From Lumnitzera littorea (Eukaryota; Streptophyta; Magnoliopsida; Myrtales; Combretaceae): a DNA stretch of 64,000 bases. Shown one piece after another: positions 33,890-45,134 of the stretch. A program made the position numbers and the translations under genes. The notes beneath the pieces are model-generated. The model made no database searches. It saw nothing but the letters and a program-made list of their open reading frames with translations, and had not been told where the DNA came from. The stretch is taken from contig JAMXBB010000004.1 in the NCBI GenBank assembly GCA_024138015.1, positions 74,522,809 to 74,586,808 on the forward strand, in the 5' to 3' direction. How positions within the stretch are numbered: position 1 is the first letter of the stretch; each line of letters starts with the position of its first letter.

Positions 33890-34922
33890 TCATGATGATG
33901 CACTTATGATTAGTGCAAGAATTTCCAACTTCAAAGTCAAGAAAATACTCGTTGATAATGGAAGTTTTGTCAACATTTCGTTGATAATGGAAGTTTAGTC
34001 AACATTATCTTTCAGCATGCTTTTGATCAGATGAGACCGAAGATTAAGGCCCAGTAAAGATCCTACGGCTACGATTTGTATGCTTTCAATAACCAACCTG
34101 TTCACGTGATTAGGGTAATTTCTTCACCAATCCAAACTGGAGATGATGATCATGTCATAGAGGATAAAGTCGATTTCCTTGCTATCAAATGTTAGTCCCC
34201 ATATAATTTGATCATTGGAAGGTTGTGCTAGCACTTATTCAGCATTGTCCCTTTTACTGCTTACCTTAAGGCTAAATTTCTTATTCCCACTAGAGTTAAG
34301 GTGTGTAAAGGGGATCAACAGTTAGCAAGGTCATTGTATATAACAGTATTGAGGTGAGAATAAATTTTTCAAATCGGAACTCATCTAGAAGGAAAGTCAG
34401 TTAGCATAGACAATGCCAAGGACAAAATAGAGGAAATTTCATTAGGAGACGATCCTAAGAAGACGACTAAGATAAGGAAACCCTTGTCGGTAGACATCTA
34501 TCAAAATTTAATCAACTTTCTACAAGATAATGCTGATGTATTCGCATAGTACCCCTCAAACATGCCAGGTATCTCTAGAGATGTTATGGTATATAAACTT
34601 CAGATTGATCTAAGTGCTAAAGTGATTCAATAGAAGAAAAGACATTTTTCCCTTAAGAAGCAAGTAGCCATAGAAGAAGAAATTCAGAAACTCTTAAAGG
34701 TAGGATTGATTCGGGAAGAGACTTATCTAACTTGGTTAGCCAACTGTGTATTAGTCAAGGAGTTTAACAACAAGTGGCACATGTGCATAGACTTTACAGA
34801 TCTTAACAAGGCTTCTCCTAAAGATTGCTTTTCTTTGCCGAGAATAGATTAGATTATTGATTGAATTGATTGAACTGCCGAGCATACTTTACTCTCCTTC
34901 ATGGATGCTTTTTCCAACTACA
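33890..34922 (+). pseudogene. Protease and N-terminal RT of the Tat element
   Basis: Protease region reads SARISNFKVKKILVDNGS, the expected VDTGSS active site having become VDNGS. A 29-bp tandem duplication of the active site (33950-34007) follows and shifts the frame. RT starts near 34560 with PGISRDVMVYKLQID, RHFSLKKQVAIEEEIQKLL, GLIREETYLTWLANCVLV, WHMCIDFTDLNKASPKDCF and SFMDAFSNYN, then stops abruptly at about 34922. The rest of the palm, including the YxDD motif, is absent. Confidence 0.82.
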
Positions 34923-35215
34923 ACCTATCGAACTTATTTTTTTGGTTTTCTATTTAAAATTAAATTCCCCATTTCCGGTTAATAGTAAACCCTAACCCAT
35001 TTAATATTAATCATTGACTAAAGAAATTGGAAAATTCTGGTTTTTTATTTAGAAAAATTTTGGGAGTCACCACCCAACCAGAGACGGGAAAAAGAAAAGA
35101 AAACCGCAATCAATTGGGTGGATTGATTACGATTTAGCTACCGGTCTTTGATTTCAATTTAATACAAACCAAAGGAATCCAAATCAATTAGTTATCAAGC
35201 ACTTTCTTCTGTATT
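34923..35215 (+). mobile_element. LTR-like fragment replacing the RT core
   Basis: About 290 bp between the RT fragment and RNase H. It contains TTTTGGGAGTCACCACCCAACC and TAAACCCTAACCC and resembles the first part of the solo LTR at 42840 (AGAGTTGCCAACTAGTTC). This GAGTCGCCAC-type phrase is common in a widespread class of plant LTRs. I read it as a remnant of an inserted LTR plus a deletion of the neighbouring RT. Confidence 0.5.
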
Positions 35216-37260
35216 GGTTTAAATTGATGGCAAGGAGCACCGACCAATCTATTACGTAAGTCATGTCCTACAAGGATAGGAACATCAATATACCAAAATT
35301 GAAAAATTTGTGTTAGCAATGATTCTTTCGGTAAGGAAGCTAAAACCATATTTTGAAGCCCACCAAATCGTAGTCCTTACTAATCAAACTCTATGCTAGG
35401 CATTGTAACAGCCAGATTCTTCGGGAAGGATGATAAAATATACCTTAGAGCTAAGTGCCTATAGTATATAGTACAAAGCTAGGATGGCATTAAAAGCTTA
35501 AGTGTTAGCAGATTTTTTAGCTGAGTTCACTAGTAAAGAAGATAGCGTAGAAATTCTTAAGAAACCATTATGGTACTTTATGTCAATAGTTCTTCCACTA
35601 GAGGGGGAGGTGGTGCAAGCCTTATTCTGTGAGGACCTTACAATGTCAAGGTTAATTATGCCTCAAAATTTGGATTTCTCGCTAGTAATAATGAAGTAGA
35701 GTATGAAGCCTTGATAGCTAGACTCAAATTGGTAAAAGAAGTTGGTGTTGAGAAACTCGAAGCTTTCTCTGATTCACAACTTATGGTGAATTAAGTCAAA
35801 GGAAGTTATGTGGCGAAGGAAGAGGAAATGAACAAGTACTTGCTAGTAGTATGAAAGCTCACGAAAGAATTTCAATCCTTTTCAATTCGTAAAATACCAA
35901 GGAGTAAGAACATTGCTACTAATAAGCTATCAAAGTTGGCCAATATGGCATTTCCTGATTTAGGCAACAAACTCTTTGTTGAGTTTCTCTCACATAAGAG
36001 TTTATCAGTTGTCTTGTAAAGCTATGAATTAGCTCCTTGCTCAAGAGAGAAGTCCTAGATGGATTTACTTATAGATTATGTAAAGGACAGTTTCCTCCTT
36101 GATTACAAGAAAGAGACTCGAAGACTGATTTATTAAGTCGCAAATTACACATTGATAAATGATCAGTTGTACAAACATGGCATTTCACAACCTTATCTTT
36201 GATGCCTTCCTCCAAAAGATGCGCAATGGGTGTTATTCGAGCTATACAATGGTGTATGCAACAACTATGTGAAAGCAGAAACGTTATATATCCGTGCTCT
36301 ACGACTCGACTATTATTGGCTGATAACTAAAGATGATGCAAAAACATTTGTTCAGCATTGTCCACAATGCTAGAAGCATGAGGCATCGAGTCATGTGCCT
36401 TCTATTGAATTGTGCTACATGATTAGCCCTTTGCCTTTTACCCAATGGAGATTAGACATACTTAGACCATTTCCAAAGTCTATAACCTAACATCAATTTA
36501 GCATTATTATTGTGGATTATTTCGTGAAGTGGCCAGAGGTAAAGGTAGAGATTGAGCATTAGAAAGCATCATCGAATAAAAGGATGAAGCATTTGTTTTG
36601 AACTTCATTATATCAAGGTTTGGAGTCCGATTTATGATAATTATGGACAATGGACCATAATTTGACAATGACGAATTTCAAGTATTTTGTGAGAAACACT
36701 ACATCCACTTGAATTATACATGTATAGCTTACCCTCAGACTAATGGGTAAGTGAAAGCAGTTAATAAGATCATCTTATGTGGCTTGAGGAGGAAGGTTAA
36801 TCAAGCTAAACGAAATTTGGCTGAAAAATTTCTAGATGTTTTATAGGGATATCAAACTACCTATAGAACTGTAATAGGGGAAACACCTTTTAGATTGGCG
36901 TACAATATGGAAACAATGTTACTAATTGAGTTAGACCTACCAAATTTATGCATGCAAAATTTTGACATGATGGTCAATCATGTTGGTTTGACAGGTAATT
37001 TTGATACAATTGAAAAAATTAGAGATGTTGCAAGAGTGAGAGTAGCAACACATCAACATAGGGCAACCAAGTATAATAATCAAAAGGTGAAGCATAAGGT
37101 TTATCAACCTAGAGATTTGGTTTACCAGAAACTAGAAGCGACTAACATGTGAAAGAAGCAAGGAAAGCTTGGTACAAATTGGGAGGATCCTGTTAAGGTC
37201 CGAGAAGTCGTGGTCGAAGGGCCCAATCGACTAGAACTTGAAACTTGAAACTTTATTTTA
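35216..37260 (+). pseudogene. RNase H and integrase of the Tat element
   Basis: RNase H from about 35228: GKEHRPIYYVSHVLQG, KFVLAMILSVRKLKPYFEAH, then VLADFLAEFTSKED (35505-35546), and the second RNase H domain to about 35990 (NEVEYEALIARLKL). Integrase from about 36150: LYKHGISQPYL, YIRALRLDYYWLITKDDAKTF, HCPQC, SIIIVDYFVKWPEV, FIISRFGVRFMIIMDNGP, AYPQTNG, GYQTTYRTVIGETPF, and an open stretch 36895-37152 ending in QPRDLVYQKLE, then WEDPVKVREVVVEGPNRLEL near 37245. The catalytic D-N-G and the C-terminal part are recognisable. Stops are fewer than in RT. Confidence 0.85.
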
Positions 37261-37576
37261 ATTATCCCCCTTGATGTCATGAAGCATTTCCAATGATTTT
37301 ATAAGGCATTAGCCTACTTATTTCAAAAGGAAATTATGTTCTTTGTTTCGTTACTAGATATTTTTATGATCAGGGATTATTATCGTATTCAAACTACACA
37401 GTAAACGAACTTATATTTAACAAGTTCAAACCTATCATGGTTAGTGAACTTTATAAATTAGTTGAAAAGTCGAATAACGAGTGTATTTGTTCATAGAGGC
37501 AATCTTGCGACTTAAGTAATATGACTAGTTTACTTCTCAAATGACTAATGAACAATGTCTTTAAAAAGGCATCTAA

Positions 37577-37797
37577 ATTAGGCATGTGAAATAAAATATG
37601 TTGAGAAGATTAGGCGTATGAAATAAAACATGCCAAGATAATTAGACATGTGAAAAAAACATGCTAAGATAACTGGGTGTATGAAACAAAACATGCTGAG
37701 ATAATTAGGCATGTGAATTAAAACATGCTAAGATGATGACTCGTGAAATAGAATATGAAAAGATACCAAAAAGCGCATGAAATAAAACAGGCCAAAA
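37577..37797 (+). repeat. Tandem repeat of about 32 bp, 6-7 copies
   Basis: Units follow the pattern ATTAGGCATGTGAAATAAAAC, ATGCTAAGATA with substitutions. The array begins at 37577 and fades after 37797. It lies between integrase and the antisense frame. Tat-lineage elements are known for variable tandem repeats in this 3' region. Confidence 0.8.
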
Positions 37798-37831
37798 CTA
37801 CTAAATTATGCATGAGGAAATGCACATAAGA

Positions 37832-40585
37832 TTAATAACAAATACAATAATAAATGTTCGACCACTCTACTGAATACTGTCCATGCCTAAAAGAAAAAGA
37901 AGTGGAAAGAAAAAATGGACAAATTACAAGGGGAACAATCCTATGATTTATTTTTTGACTAAGTAAAGGAATTCTCTTGATTTGAAGTTGGAGCCTTACT
38001 GGAGAATATCTCTTTTTTGGTGCTTGGTGTCTTAGAATAGGTAGATTTTTCTTTATGCACATAGGGGATTTCTTTGGATAGATGGTCCTAGTAGCCGCCA
38101 AGATCTTCAACACAAATTCTATTATTATCACCCTATATTCGAATCTTGGCACTTGAATCTTCATCGGCTCCTTCATCACAACTACTAACTTGATCATCAA
38201 CGTTAGCGAAATCCAGGTACGAAAGATTGTATTCAAGATGAAACTTCAAAATTTCCTTTCTTGCTACTTGAACCCCTTCTAATAACTTCTTTCTTAGTAA
38301 CCTGTTATATTGCTGACTTAGAGTCATGATATCTAACACCTCTTCAATAGAGGGACTTTTCCTCATTACTTCCTCTAATTTGATAACATAGCTTTATAGT
38401 TTAGAGTTATTGGTGTCTAATTCCTTTATCTACATTTGAACCTTGTCTTCCTCGTCACTCATTGAGCTAAGTGTTTAGCACAAACCCTAGTACTCTTCTT
38501 TCTTCTTATGAAGGTCCTCTTTTAGGTTTTCAATCTCTTTATATTGTTCATCAACTTTGGCGTTAAGGTTGGTGATTTCATTAGCTATTAGTGAATGTGC
38601 TAATTTCTTAGCAACCACTTCATCCTGACACTTTTTGGCCTCTATCTCAATCCTAATTCTCACATTCTCGACAACTATAGTTTAAGCCTTTGAGGAATTG
38701 TATGCATCCTCAATTTTCCATAGTAAGTTAACGATATGGATTGATGAACTCGCTAGAACACCTGGCAGAATAAAAAATAATAAAATATTACCATTATTAT
38801 TACCTATTTCATTTATTTGTTGGTTTTATCCAATACCGTTAAAACGTAACTGTTGATCTATAAACAAACAAGATTGTTTGCAATAAAACACACGTAAGAA
38901 TTGAAAGGATTTAATTGATACTTACATCTTATAGTTTAGCTACAATGTGTGCCTTATTGCAACCGTTGACTTTGTCAATGTCCTTTTTTTGCAATTTCCC
39001 TATCCTTAGGAAGAATGACACCTTCCATTAAGGCTAGGGATTTAGTCCTATTTCCCAACACCAAGTAAGTGTAGAGATTGTTATGGCCTAGAATGGAACA
39101 AAGTACTCGCTTAACTCATTGTTGGGGATGAATTCAATACTATTGTTGTCGAGAGCTTTGTTCCTCATTACCTCCTTTATCTTCTCATCCAAAGTTTTGA
39201 ATTTCTTAGGAGAAGGTTTGTTAGTATGCTCCTTACCACTTCTCTTACTAACACTCAGCACAACATCTACCTAAAACGATGGTCCCTCGACAGCTTTTGG
39301 ATGTGTCACCTCATTTTCACTACAACCATCGATTTCTTGACTAGGATCTCTTGGCTCTATAGCTTGAGAAATGCTTTCTTAAGTTGCAACCATTTCAATT
39401 GGTGCGACCACAGTAGGCCTAAGTTTCTTACTTCCTTGTTGCCTCTTGACTGGATAGGAAGACTTCTTTTGTATCGCTACTTGTTTCGCCATTCCATCTT
39501 TTATAGCTTTCTTAGCAGTAGTCAGCTGAGTAACAATAACCGTGGAGGTTGCTTGTTTGTCAGCCCTAGAAATTTTGGCTTTGGCTTGAGCCAGTAGTTT
39601 TGTAGGGTTTACATTGCTAGCTCCCATGTCTACAATATAAAATAGATACATTAACAATAAAGCGAGGAATAAAAGACTTACATTTTTCATACTAAGCAAG
39701 GCTCAAAGGCAACTATTCTTCCCCTAAGTTACGAGAACAGCTTTTATCTTGTAGTTATAGTCAATACAGCAATTATTCGATAGCATACCTTCCTTCTTAG
39801 AGAAAATTATCTCCCCGTTCTCATATCGCCTTATTATCCTCTCAGCATCCTAGAAAAAACATTTTTTTTTCTCTTACTTAGGTCTTCTTTGCTGTAATAG
39901 CATCATTTGGCATTAGTTCAATATCCTTAGTATGGGTAGGCTCAGTTCATTATGTTATAAAATCTAACTCTTCATCTGAAATGATAAACATGAACTTGTT
40001 GTGCCCCTTGTAGATTTTGGACTCTAACCTATCCATAAATTTCTATCCATGTCTTGTAGTCTGAAGGAACCAACAATTGGGCTACCTCCTTATTATAAAA
40101 AAATACCTAAATAATTGAGGCATAACCCTAACCTTAATCTCTTTACAGACTATCTCGAAAGTTGCGATCAGCTAATAAGTATTTGGTGAGAACATGCTTG
40201 GCGGAACTTGGAAATAGTTGAAGAATTCTTTGACGAAAGATGAAAAAGGGAAGCACAATCCAAAGTCAAGATATTTCAAATAGATGTCAAATTCACGATC
40301 TCTTGGAAAGCAGACTCTTTCCTCCTCTCTCGACCTCCGACGATTCCATACTATGGAAAGATCTTGCTAGTACTTATTGTACTTCGAGACAAGAACTTTG
40401 TTGGCAGCACTAGCCACTCCATCAAGTGAATCACTTAAGTAAATTACATTATTATACAAATACCATGCCCTAGATGTTTCTTCTTTATCTTCTGAATAAG
40501 TTTCTATTGTAAGAGTGTTTATTTGAGCAAGTTTGTCCCATCGCTCTACTGTACTGTCGGCTGAGCTACTTGAGGACCATGTCAT
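37832..40585 (-). pseudogene. Antisense frame of the Tat element, PF04195-like
   Basis: Read on the minus strand from 40585 (MTWSSSSSADSTVERWDKLA). The next block, about 40330-40030, reads FPRDREFDIYLKYLDFGLCF, FPFSSFVKEFFNYFQVPPSM and FSPNTY, then VRVMPQLFRYFF. This fits the Pfam 'putative gypsy type transposon' domain (PF04195), whose hallmark is a short LxFPLxPF...LxLxPSQLxPN block. A second frame at 39699-39379 has a Lys/Ala-rich stretch after a hydrophobic start, and 38640-38133 is a Glu/Lys-rich coiled coil (KVDEQYKEIENLKEDLHKKK). The family assignment is from memory of the motif. Antisense frames in this position are known in Tat elements. Broken by stops; function unknown. Confidence 0.7.
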
Positions 40586-41187
40586 CTCACTCCATTTCTA
40601 GTGGGGAGAAGTAGCCTTGGTCTTGATTGCTTTAGAATCTAAAAGAACAAGTTGACAAATTACATTTCAAAGCATACCTGATCTTAACTATAACGAATGT
40701 CATAGAACTTTTTGGAGGATTTTTGAAGGTGAAGATGAAATACCAAAAGCAAGCGAAAGCTTATGGATGTAGATGAAATGAAACATTTCGTATTTAAGAA
40801 ATTCTTAAATATGAATGATTTAACCTTATAACTACAATACGTTTCTAAAAGTAATCATGTGTTGATTGGATGATGGTGTAGATTATTGACATATGTTTCG
40901 AGATAGATATCCAATAGTTATCAAGGCTTTAACAATTATTAATGCTTGTGGTGTAATTATTGCTAAGGTGACAGCTATCGTGTGTTTTGCCACTTAGTCT
41001 TCTAACAGGCAGAAAAATTAGAAAGTTGTGACCTTTCAAATGGGACATAATCTACCTTTCTAAACGAAAATCAAGGAAGTTCCCATATTATTCAACATTT
41101 GGGAAACAGTACTCTACTTATCCCTACAACATAAATATTGAAATGCTCCCTTTGATGAATCCTCGACTATGGGAGTTAGGGGGCAAA

Positions 41188-41635
41188 TGTTGATAATTGG
41201 ATTTCATTTATTACATTCACTTGTCCACTCGGTTGGAGAGAAGCTGAGTAATTCACCTCTCAGTAAAGGCTAACCAAGATGGCCATACCTGGTTTGAACT
41301 TAACTGGAATGAACAGTTATTCCTTGGCATGGTTCCATTACATAACTATTCACCACTCCTATAGTTCAGGAATGTACTTAATCATAACGTCTCTACGTAT
41401 CCTAATAATCATATGACTAATTGCTATTTCAAATACCTAACATTTGCCTATAAATACAAATACAAAGCACTATAAGAACCATCTGACAACTGTCAACTAT
41501 CAACTACTTATCTTTATCTTCACTAAAAATCACTAACTAACTTAGGCATTAGAGTAGCCACACCAAACTGGCCCAAGTAGTTGTAGTTCTTTATACTTTG
41601 TAGGAAGGAAATCATCCGAGAACCATACAACAACA
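41188..41635 (+). repeat. 3' LTR of the Tat element (448 bp)
   Basis: Starts TGTTGATAATTGG after the purine tract GGGAGTTAGGGGGCAAA (41171-41187) and ends CAACAACA. TATA box TATAAATA at 41449-41456. Pairs with 31818-32258. Confidence 0.88.
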
Positions 41636-41640
41636 CTTTC

Positions 41641-41730
41641 CATTATATTTTCTTTGATATCTTGAAGGACTTACTTAGTTACTATTACCTATGATAAGCC
41701 TTGGTGATTACTCAGCTCCTAGGCACATCA
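41641..41730 (+). repeat. LTR of the chromovirus-like Gypsy, right part
   Basis: Continues the LTR cut at 31817. CATTATATTTTCTTTGATATC...AGCTCCTAGGCACATCA matches the inverted LTR end at 42306-42410. The LTR ends at CA 41730. Confidence 0.75.
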
Positions 41731-42305
41731 TGTAATCTTAGTATCAAACCTTGAGCTTACAACTAAAAGTTTAATGTTAAAGTAGTTGTTCTTGTTCTAG
41801 AGTATGATTGTTTTGTTGTGCTCTATTTTCAAGTGGAAAAACAGAGCAAGTCCTTAAGTCACTATGTTAGTTACTGGTTACAAGGGTTATGAGAATTTTT
41901 TGTGTAATAGTAGGTTTCTTGGAAGTTTGTATTGAGAATGTTGAATCTAATGTTCAAGGGGAGCTTATTGATGCTGAAAGTGATGCACAAGGTCATGGCC
42001 ATATTACTCATACTCCACGAACAATTGAAGAGTAGATTTAAGACCTCACTACTATTGTAGCCAATTTGGCTATTACCATACAAAGGGCTATAAAGACTAG
42101 GCTGCAAAAGAGGGTTGTTCCTGAACAAGGTCAAGAAGACAAATTGGTGAGAATTGAGCGGCTAAAGCTATTAACATAAACCTAGCTTAGCCCTAGCATG
42201 TTGATAGAGTTGCGAGAAGGAGACTTAAGTTAGATGAGGCTAAGGAGTATGAGGAGGAGGAGTAATATGAAGGATTCGAAGAACGTAAGCTTAGAGCGTC
42301 TAAAG
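41731..42305 (+). pseudogene. Leader, primer site and start of gag of the plus-strand chromovirus-like Gypsy
   Basis: TTAGTATCAAACC at 41738-41750 is a decayed initiator tRNA-Met primer site. Gag-like sequence from about 41930 reads ESNVQGELIDAESDAQGH, ITHTPRTIEE, then VPEQGQEDKLVRIERLKL and LDEAKEYEEEE. The last part resembles KLDKVEEYDEEEQYN of the minus-strand gag near 52790, so both belong to one family. The frame ends abruptly at 42305, exactly where the inverted LTR starts with TG. Confidence 0.65.
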
Positions 42306-42839
42306 TGATGTGCCTAGGAGCTCTATTATCACTAGGGCTTATTATAGGAGATAAGAACTAAATGGGTCCTTCAAAATATCAAAGAAAATAAAATGAGAAG
42401 TTTAGCGAACTAAATATAGTAGTTGACATGAAGCTACTCGAATAATATGACTCACCTATGAACATAACATGAATTGGCATTTCACTTGATATAACGCATA
42501 AGCTAATACCAAGGTTCACCCACGACTAATCTTGAGCTACTCAACAAGACTAGGTAAGAGTATATGAAAATGGAGTTGGGGAGGAATATCTCGCATGGAC
42601 CAAGTATATTCAATATCTGTAAGGAATGTAAGATATTTCGACTATAAGGAAAAGAGAATATTTATAGTAAGTCCTTAAGGCAACATTACAAATAAGGAAA
42701 ATTACAAAAATATATACATGAAAAGAGATTCTTAGTATATATGAAAATGGTAAATATGACAAATGAAAAAAAGAGAAAAATAGTACAACATCAAGCGAAA
42801 AGGATAGGTGGTAACAAGAAATTGGTTTTGTATTAACAG
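42306..42839 (-). repeat. LTR of the minus-strand chromovirus-like Gypsy, part
   Basis: Inverted relative to 31385-41730. In element sense it ends at 42306 with GCACATCA and carries ACTTACTATAAATA near 42660. It is interrupted at 42840 by a solo LTR. Its start beyond 45135 was not located. Confidence 0.7.
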
Positions 42840-43494
42840 TGTTGAACTCTATTTCAGTTTTCTTAATTCAACCTATATTAAGTCTAGCCCGCTTAATATA
42901 AATTACTCAACATTAAATTAAAGAAATATTTTTTTAAAAAATTTAAAAATTAGAGTTGCCAACTAGTTCAATTGGTAAAAAAATGAAATTAGGGTTTTTG
43001 GGTGAGAAAACCCTAATTTGACCACTGTTCTACTTATTTTCTAAAAAAACAATTTTTAGAATAAATAATCAGAAAATTCCAAGTTCGGGGGCTAACCTAT
43101 TAAGACTAAGTCACCATGTAAAAACTAAAGAAAAATTATTATTTTTATAATTTTCTAAAAAATACTAAATATATAAAAGATAACTAAAGTGATTTTTTAC
43201 TACGAATTTCTAAGAAAAAGGGAAAAAAATTATTTTATTTTTACATGCGGTTGCCTCGAAGGTGCCTACACATCTGCTAGTCGGGATCAAACCGGCCATA
43301 GCTCTCTTTCTATAAAATTTTTAGTAGGTAGATTCTTTTGATTTCGAAAACTTAACTAGGTTTACATTTTTTAATAATTTATTATTTAAAAAAAACCTAA
43401 GAAATCTAATTTTTCCGAATTAAAGAAAACTCTAACTAAGTAAATCATTTTGAAAAAATCGGTTGTTATTTTTAAAAACATTATATGACAAAAA

Positions 43495-43750
43495 ATATCT
43501 TTTTAAAATCTTAGCTATAAGATGTACTAAGTACGAGCTAAATACGTATAAAAATCATGATACATATCTTCATATGTATCTCTTTTAAATCTCAATCGCA
43601 AGATACATTAAAAATATGATCTAGATACGTATCTCATACGTATCTCTTTTAAATTTCAATTGCAAGATATGTTGAAGATATAATCTAAATATATAGCTTT
43701 TTTAAAATCTCAACTATAAGATACGTCTTTTGATACGTTCTAGATATGTT
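43495..43750. repeat. Diverged tandem repeat of about 62 bp in the solo LTR
   Basis: Three to four units sharing ATACGTATCTCTTTTAAAT, CTCAATCGCAAGATAC and GATCTAGATACG-like blocks, each copy mutated. Confidence 0.65.
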
Positions 43751-44304
43751 TATTTTTTTAAAAAAACACGATTTTACTAAAAATGTAACTAAATTGTATT
43801 AAAAATTGGAATTATCTAAACAAATCATGCAATATGAAAATAATAAAAAATAACCTACACTTAAAACGAAAATAAATTAGTAAAAATAATCAAACTAAGT
43901 AATAAAATAAAATAAATAGCATAAATAATTTTTATCGAATCAAGTCATGCGTGATCGTCTGAGTGTCGTGAATATTATGGAGAGTGCAAACTTCGCGTTT
44001 GTGACCATGTAATTTAACGTATGTTTGGCTAAGTAATTGATGATGGTGGCGTTGGGATTGAGGACGCGCCAACTATTATTTGTTGAGGATGTGTGTGGGG
44101 GCTATGCAATTAGACGTGAGTGTGTTATGTCATGGATCGCGTGGACATAGCAATGGTGGACTTGTGGTTCGGTTAGTGGATTTTGCATTATTGTTTGGCT
44201 GTATGCCTGAAGGACTGCTACGATGGGCTTCAGCTTGTGTTCGTCAAGGGTTTGTTTAATTGGATGTGTTTAAGCGTTAGGGGAGGTTGTTGGTTCAGGA
44301 TTTA

Positions 44305-44358
44305 GGGGTAAAGGGGGGGGTGGGGGGATGGGGTGGGGGTGGGGGTGGTTGGTGGGGT
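44305..44358 (+). other. G-run cluster with G-quadruplex potential
   Basis: Consecutive runs of 8, 6, 4, 5 and 5 G separated by one or two bases (44313-44345), followed by GGTTGGTGGGG. It lies within a 600-bp G-rich strand in a window that is otherwise AT-rich. Confidence 0.75.
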
Positions 44359-45134
44359 TGTTGTAGGAATGTGACTTGGAGTGTGTTAGTTGTTGCTATG
44401 GTGCTTAGATTTGAGGACATATGGTTGAATTTGTTGAAGTCGGTCAATGAACGTGTATTGTTGTAGCTTCTATTCGGCTTTGTGGTCAGCATGGAGTGCA
44501 AGGATGTGTATTGGAATGTGTTAGGAGGTGTGCAATTCGGTCAAGCATTGGGTTATGTTAATGTGGTAATGTGGAATGATGGCTTCGGTGAGTAAATGTA
44601 TTGTGGAATTATATGATAAAAAAAAAAAAATTGTCCTCATTTCACTGATAAATTTCTATTTATAAACCACAGTTGAATCTTTAATGTCTAAGATACAAAA
44701 GATTTTATAACAATTCTTTAAAGATTTGACCTAACTTCTAGAAACCCTACTTAATTTAGGCATTCTATTTTTATGGCCTGATCCGATCCAATATGATTTA
44801 ACCCAATAACTCACTTAATAAATCTTAAGTCTATTCTAACCCAATATAAATTAAATAAAAAAATCTATTTTATTTCAGATTGAACCAAAATTATTTTAAT
44901 AAAACCCAACTCTCTAACGACTAAAGAATTTATTAAATTAATCACGCACCGTTATCCGATTTGACACTAAACGACCTGACTTGACTTGATACAATACGAC
45001 TCGACTCTCTTTTTTTATTTTTTATTTTTTATTTATTTTTAGTTTTCTTTTCTATTTTTTTGTTTTTTTGTTTATTTATTAACTTGGCTTAACTAAAGAA
45101 AAATGAAAAAAATGGCAAAAATAAGGTATCTACA

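Larger units (their letters stand above)
31818..41635 (+). mobile_element. Complete Tat-type Gypsy element with an antisense frame
   Basis: LTRs at 31818-32258 and 41188-41635 flank primer site, gag, protease, partial RT, RNase H, integrase, a tandem repeat and a long minus-strand frame. Perfect 5-bp duplications CTTTC lie at 31813-31817 and 41636-41640, and joining across the element restores the LTR of the host Gypsy. RNase H and integrase wording and the antisense frame place it in the Tat lineage. The core of RT is missing and replaced by about 290 bp of foreign DNA, so it is dead. Confidence 0.92.
42840..45134. mobile_element. Solo LTR, about 2.3 kb, nested
   Basis: Starts TGTTGAACTC and ends TATCTACA, with flanking 5-mers AACAG (42835-42839) and AGCAG (45135-45139) that differ at one base. 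Internal landmarks are AGAGTTGCCAACTAGTTC, GGTTGCCTCGAAGGTGCCTACACATC (a phrase typical of a common plant LTR class), a tandem repeat at 43495-43750 and a G-rich tract at 44305-44358. No coding sequence. Interrupts the minus-strand Gypsy LTR. Confidence 0.65.

Noticed and set aside
37577..37797. Possible CRISPR-like regular repeat
   Set aside because: Units are directly adjacent without unique spacers; it is a plain tandem repeat in a plant retrotransposon.
39226..39597. Plus-strand 123-codon frame inside the Tat element
   Set aside because: It lies opposite the Lys/Ala-rich part of the antisense frame, which has the better protein character and context.
44295..44501. Minus-strand proline-rich frame
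   Set aside because: The prolines are translation of the plus-strand G-runs in an LTR.
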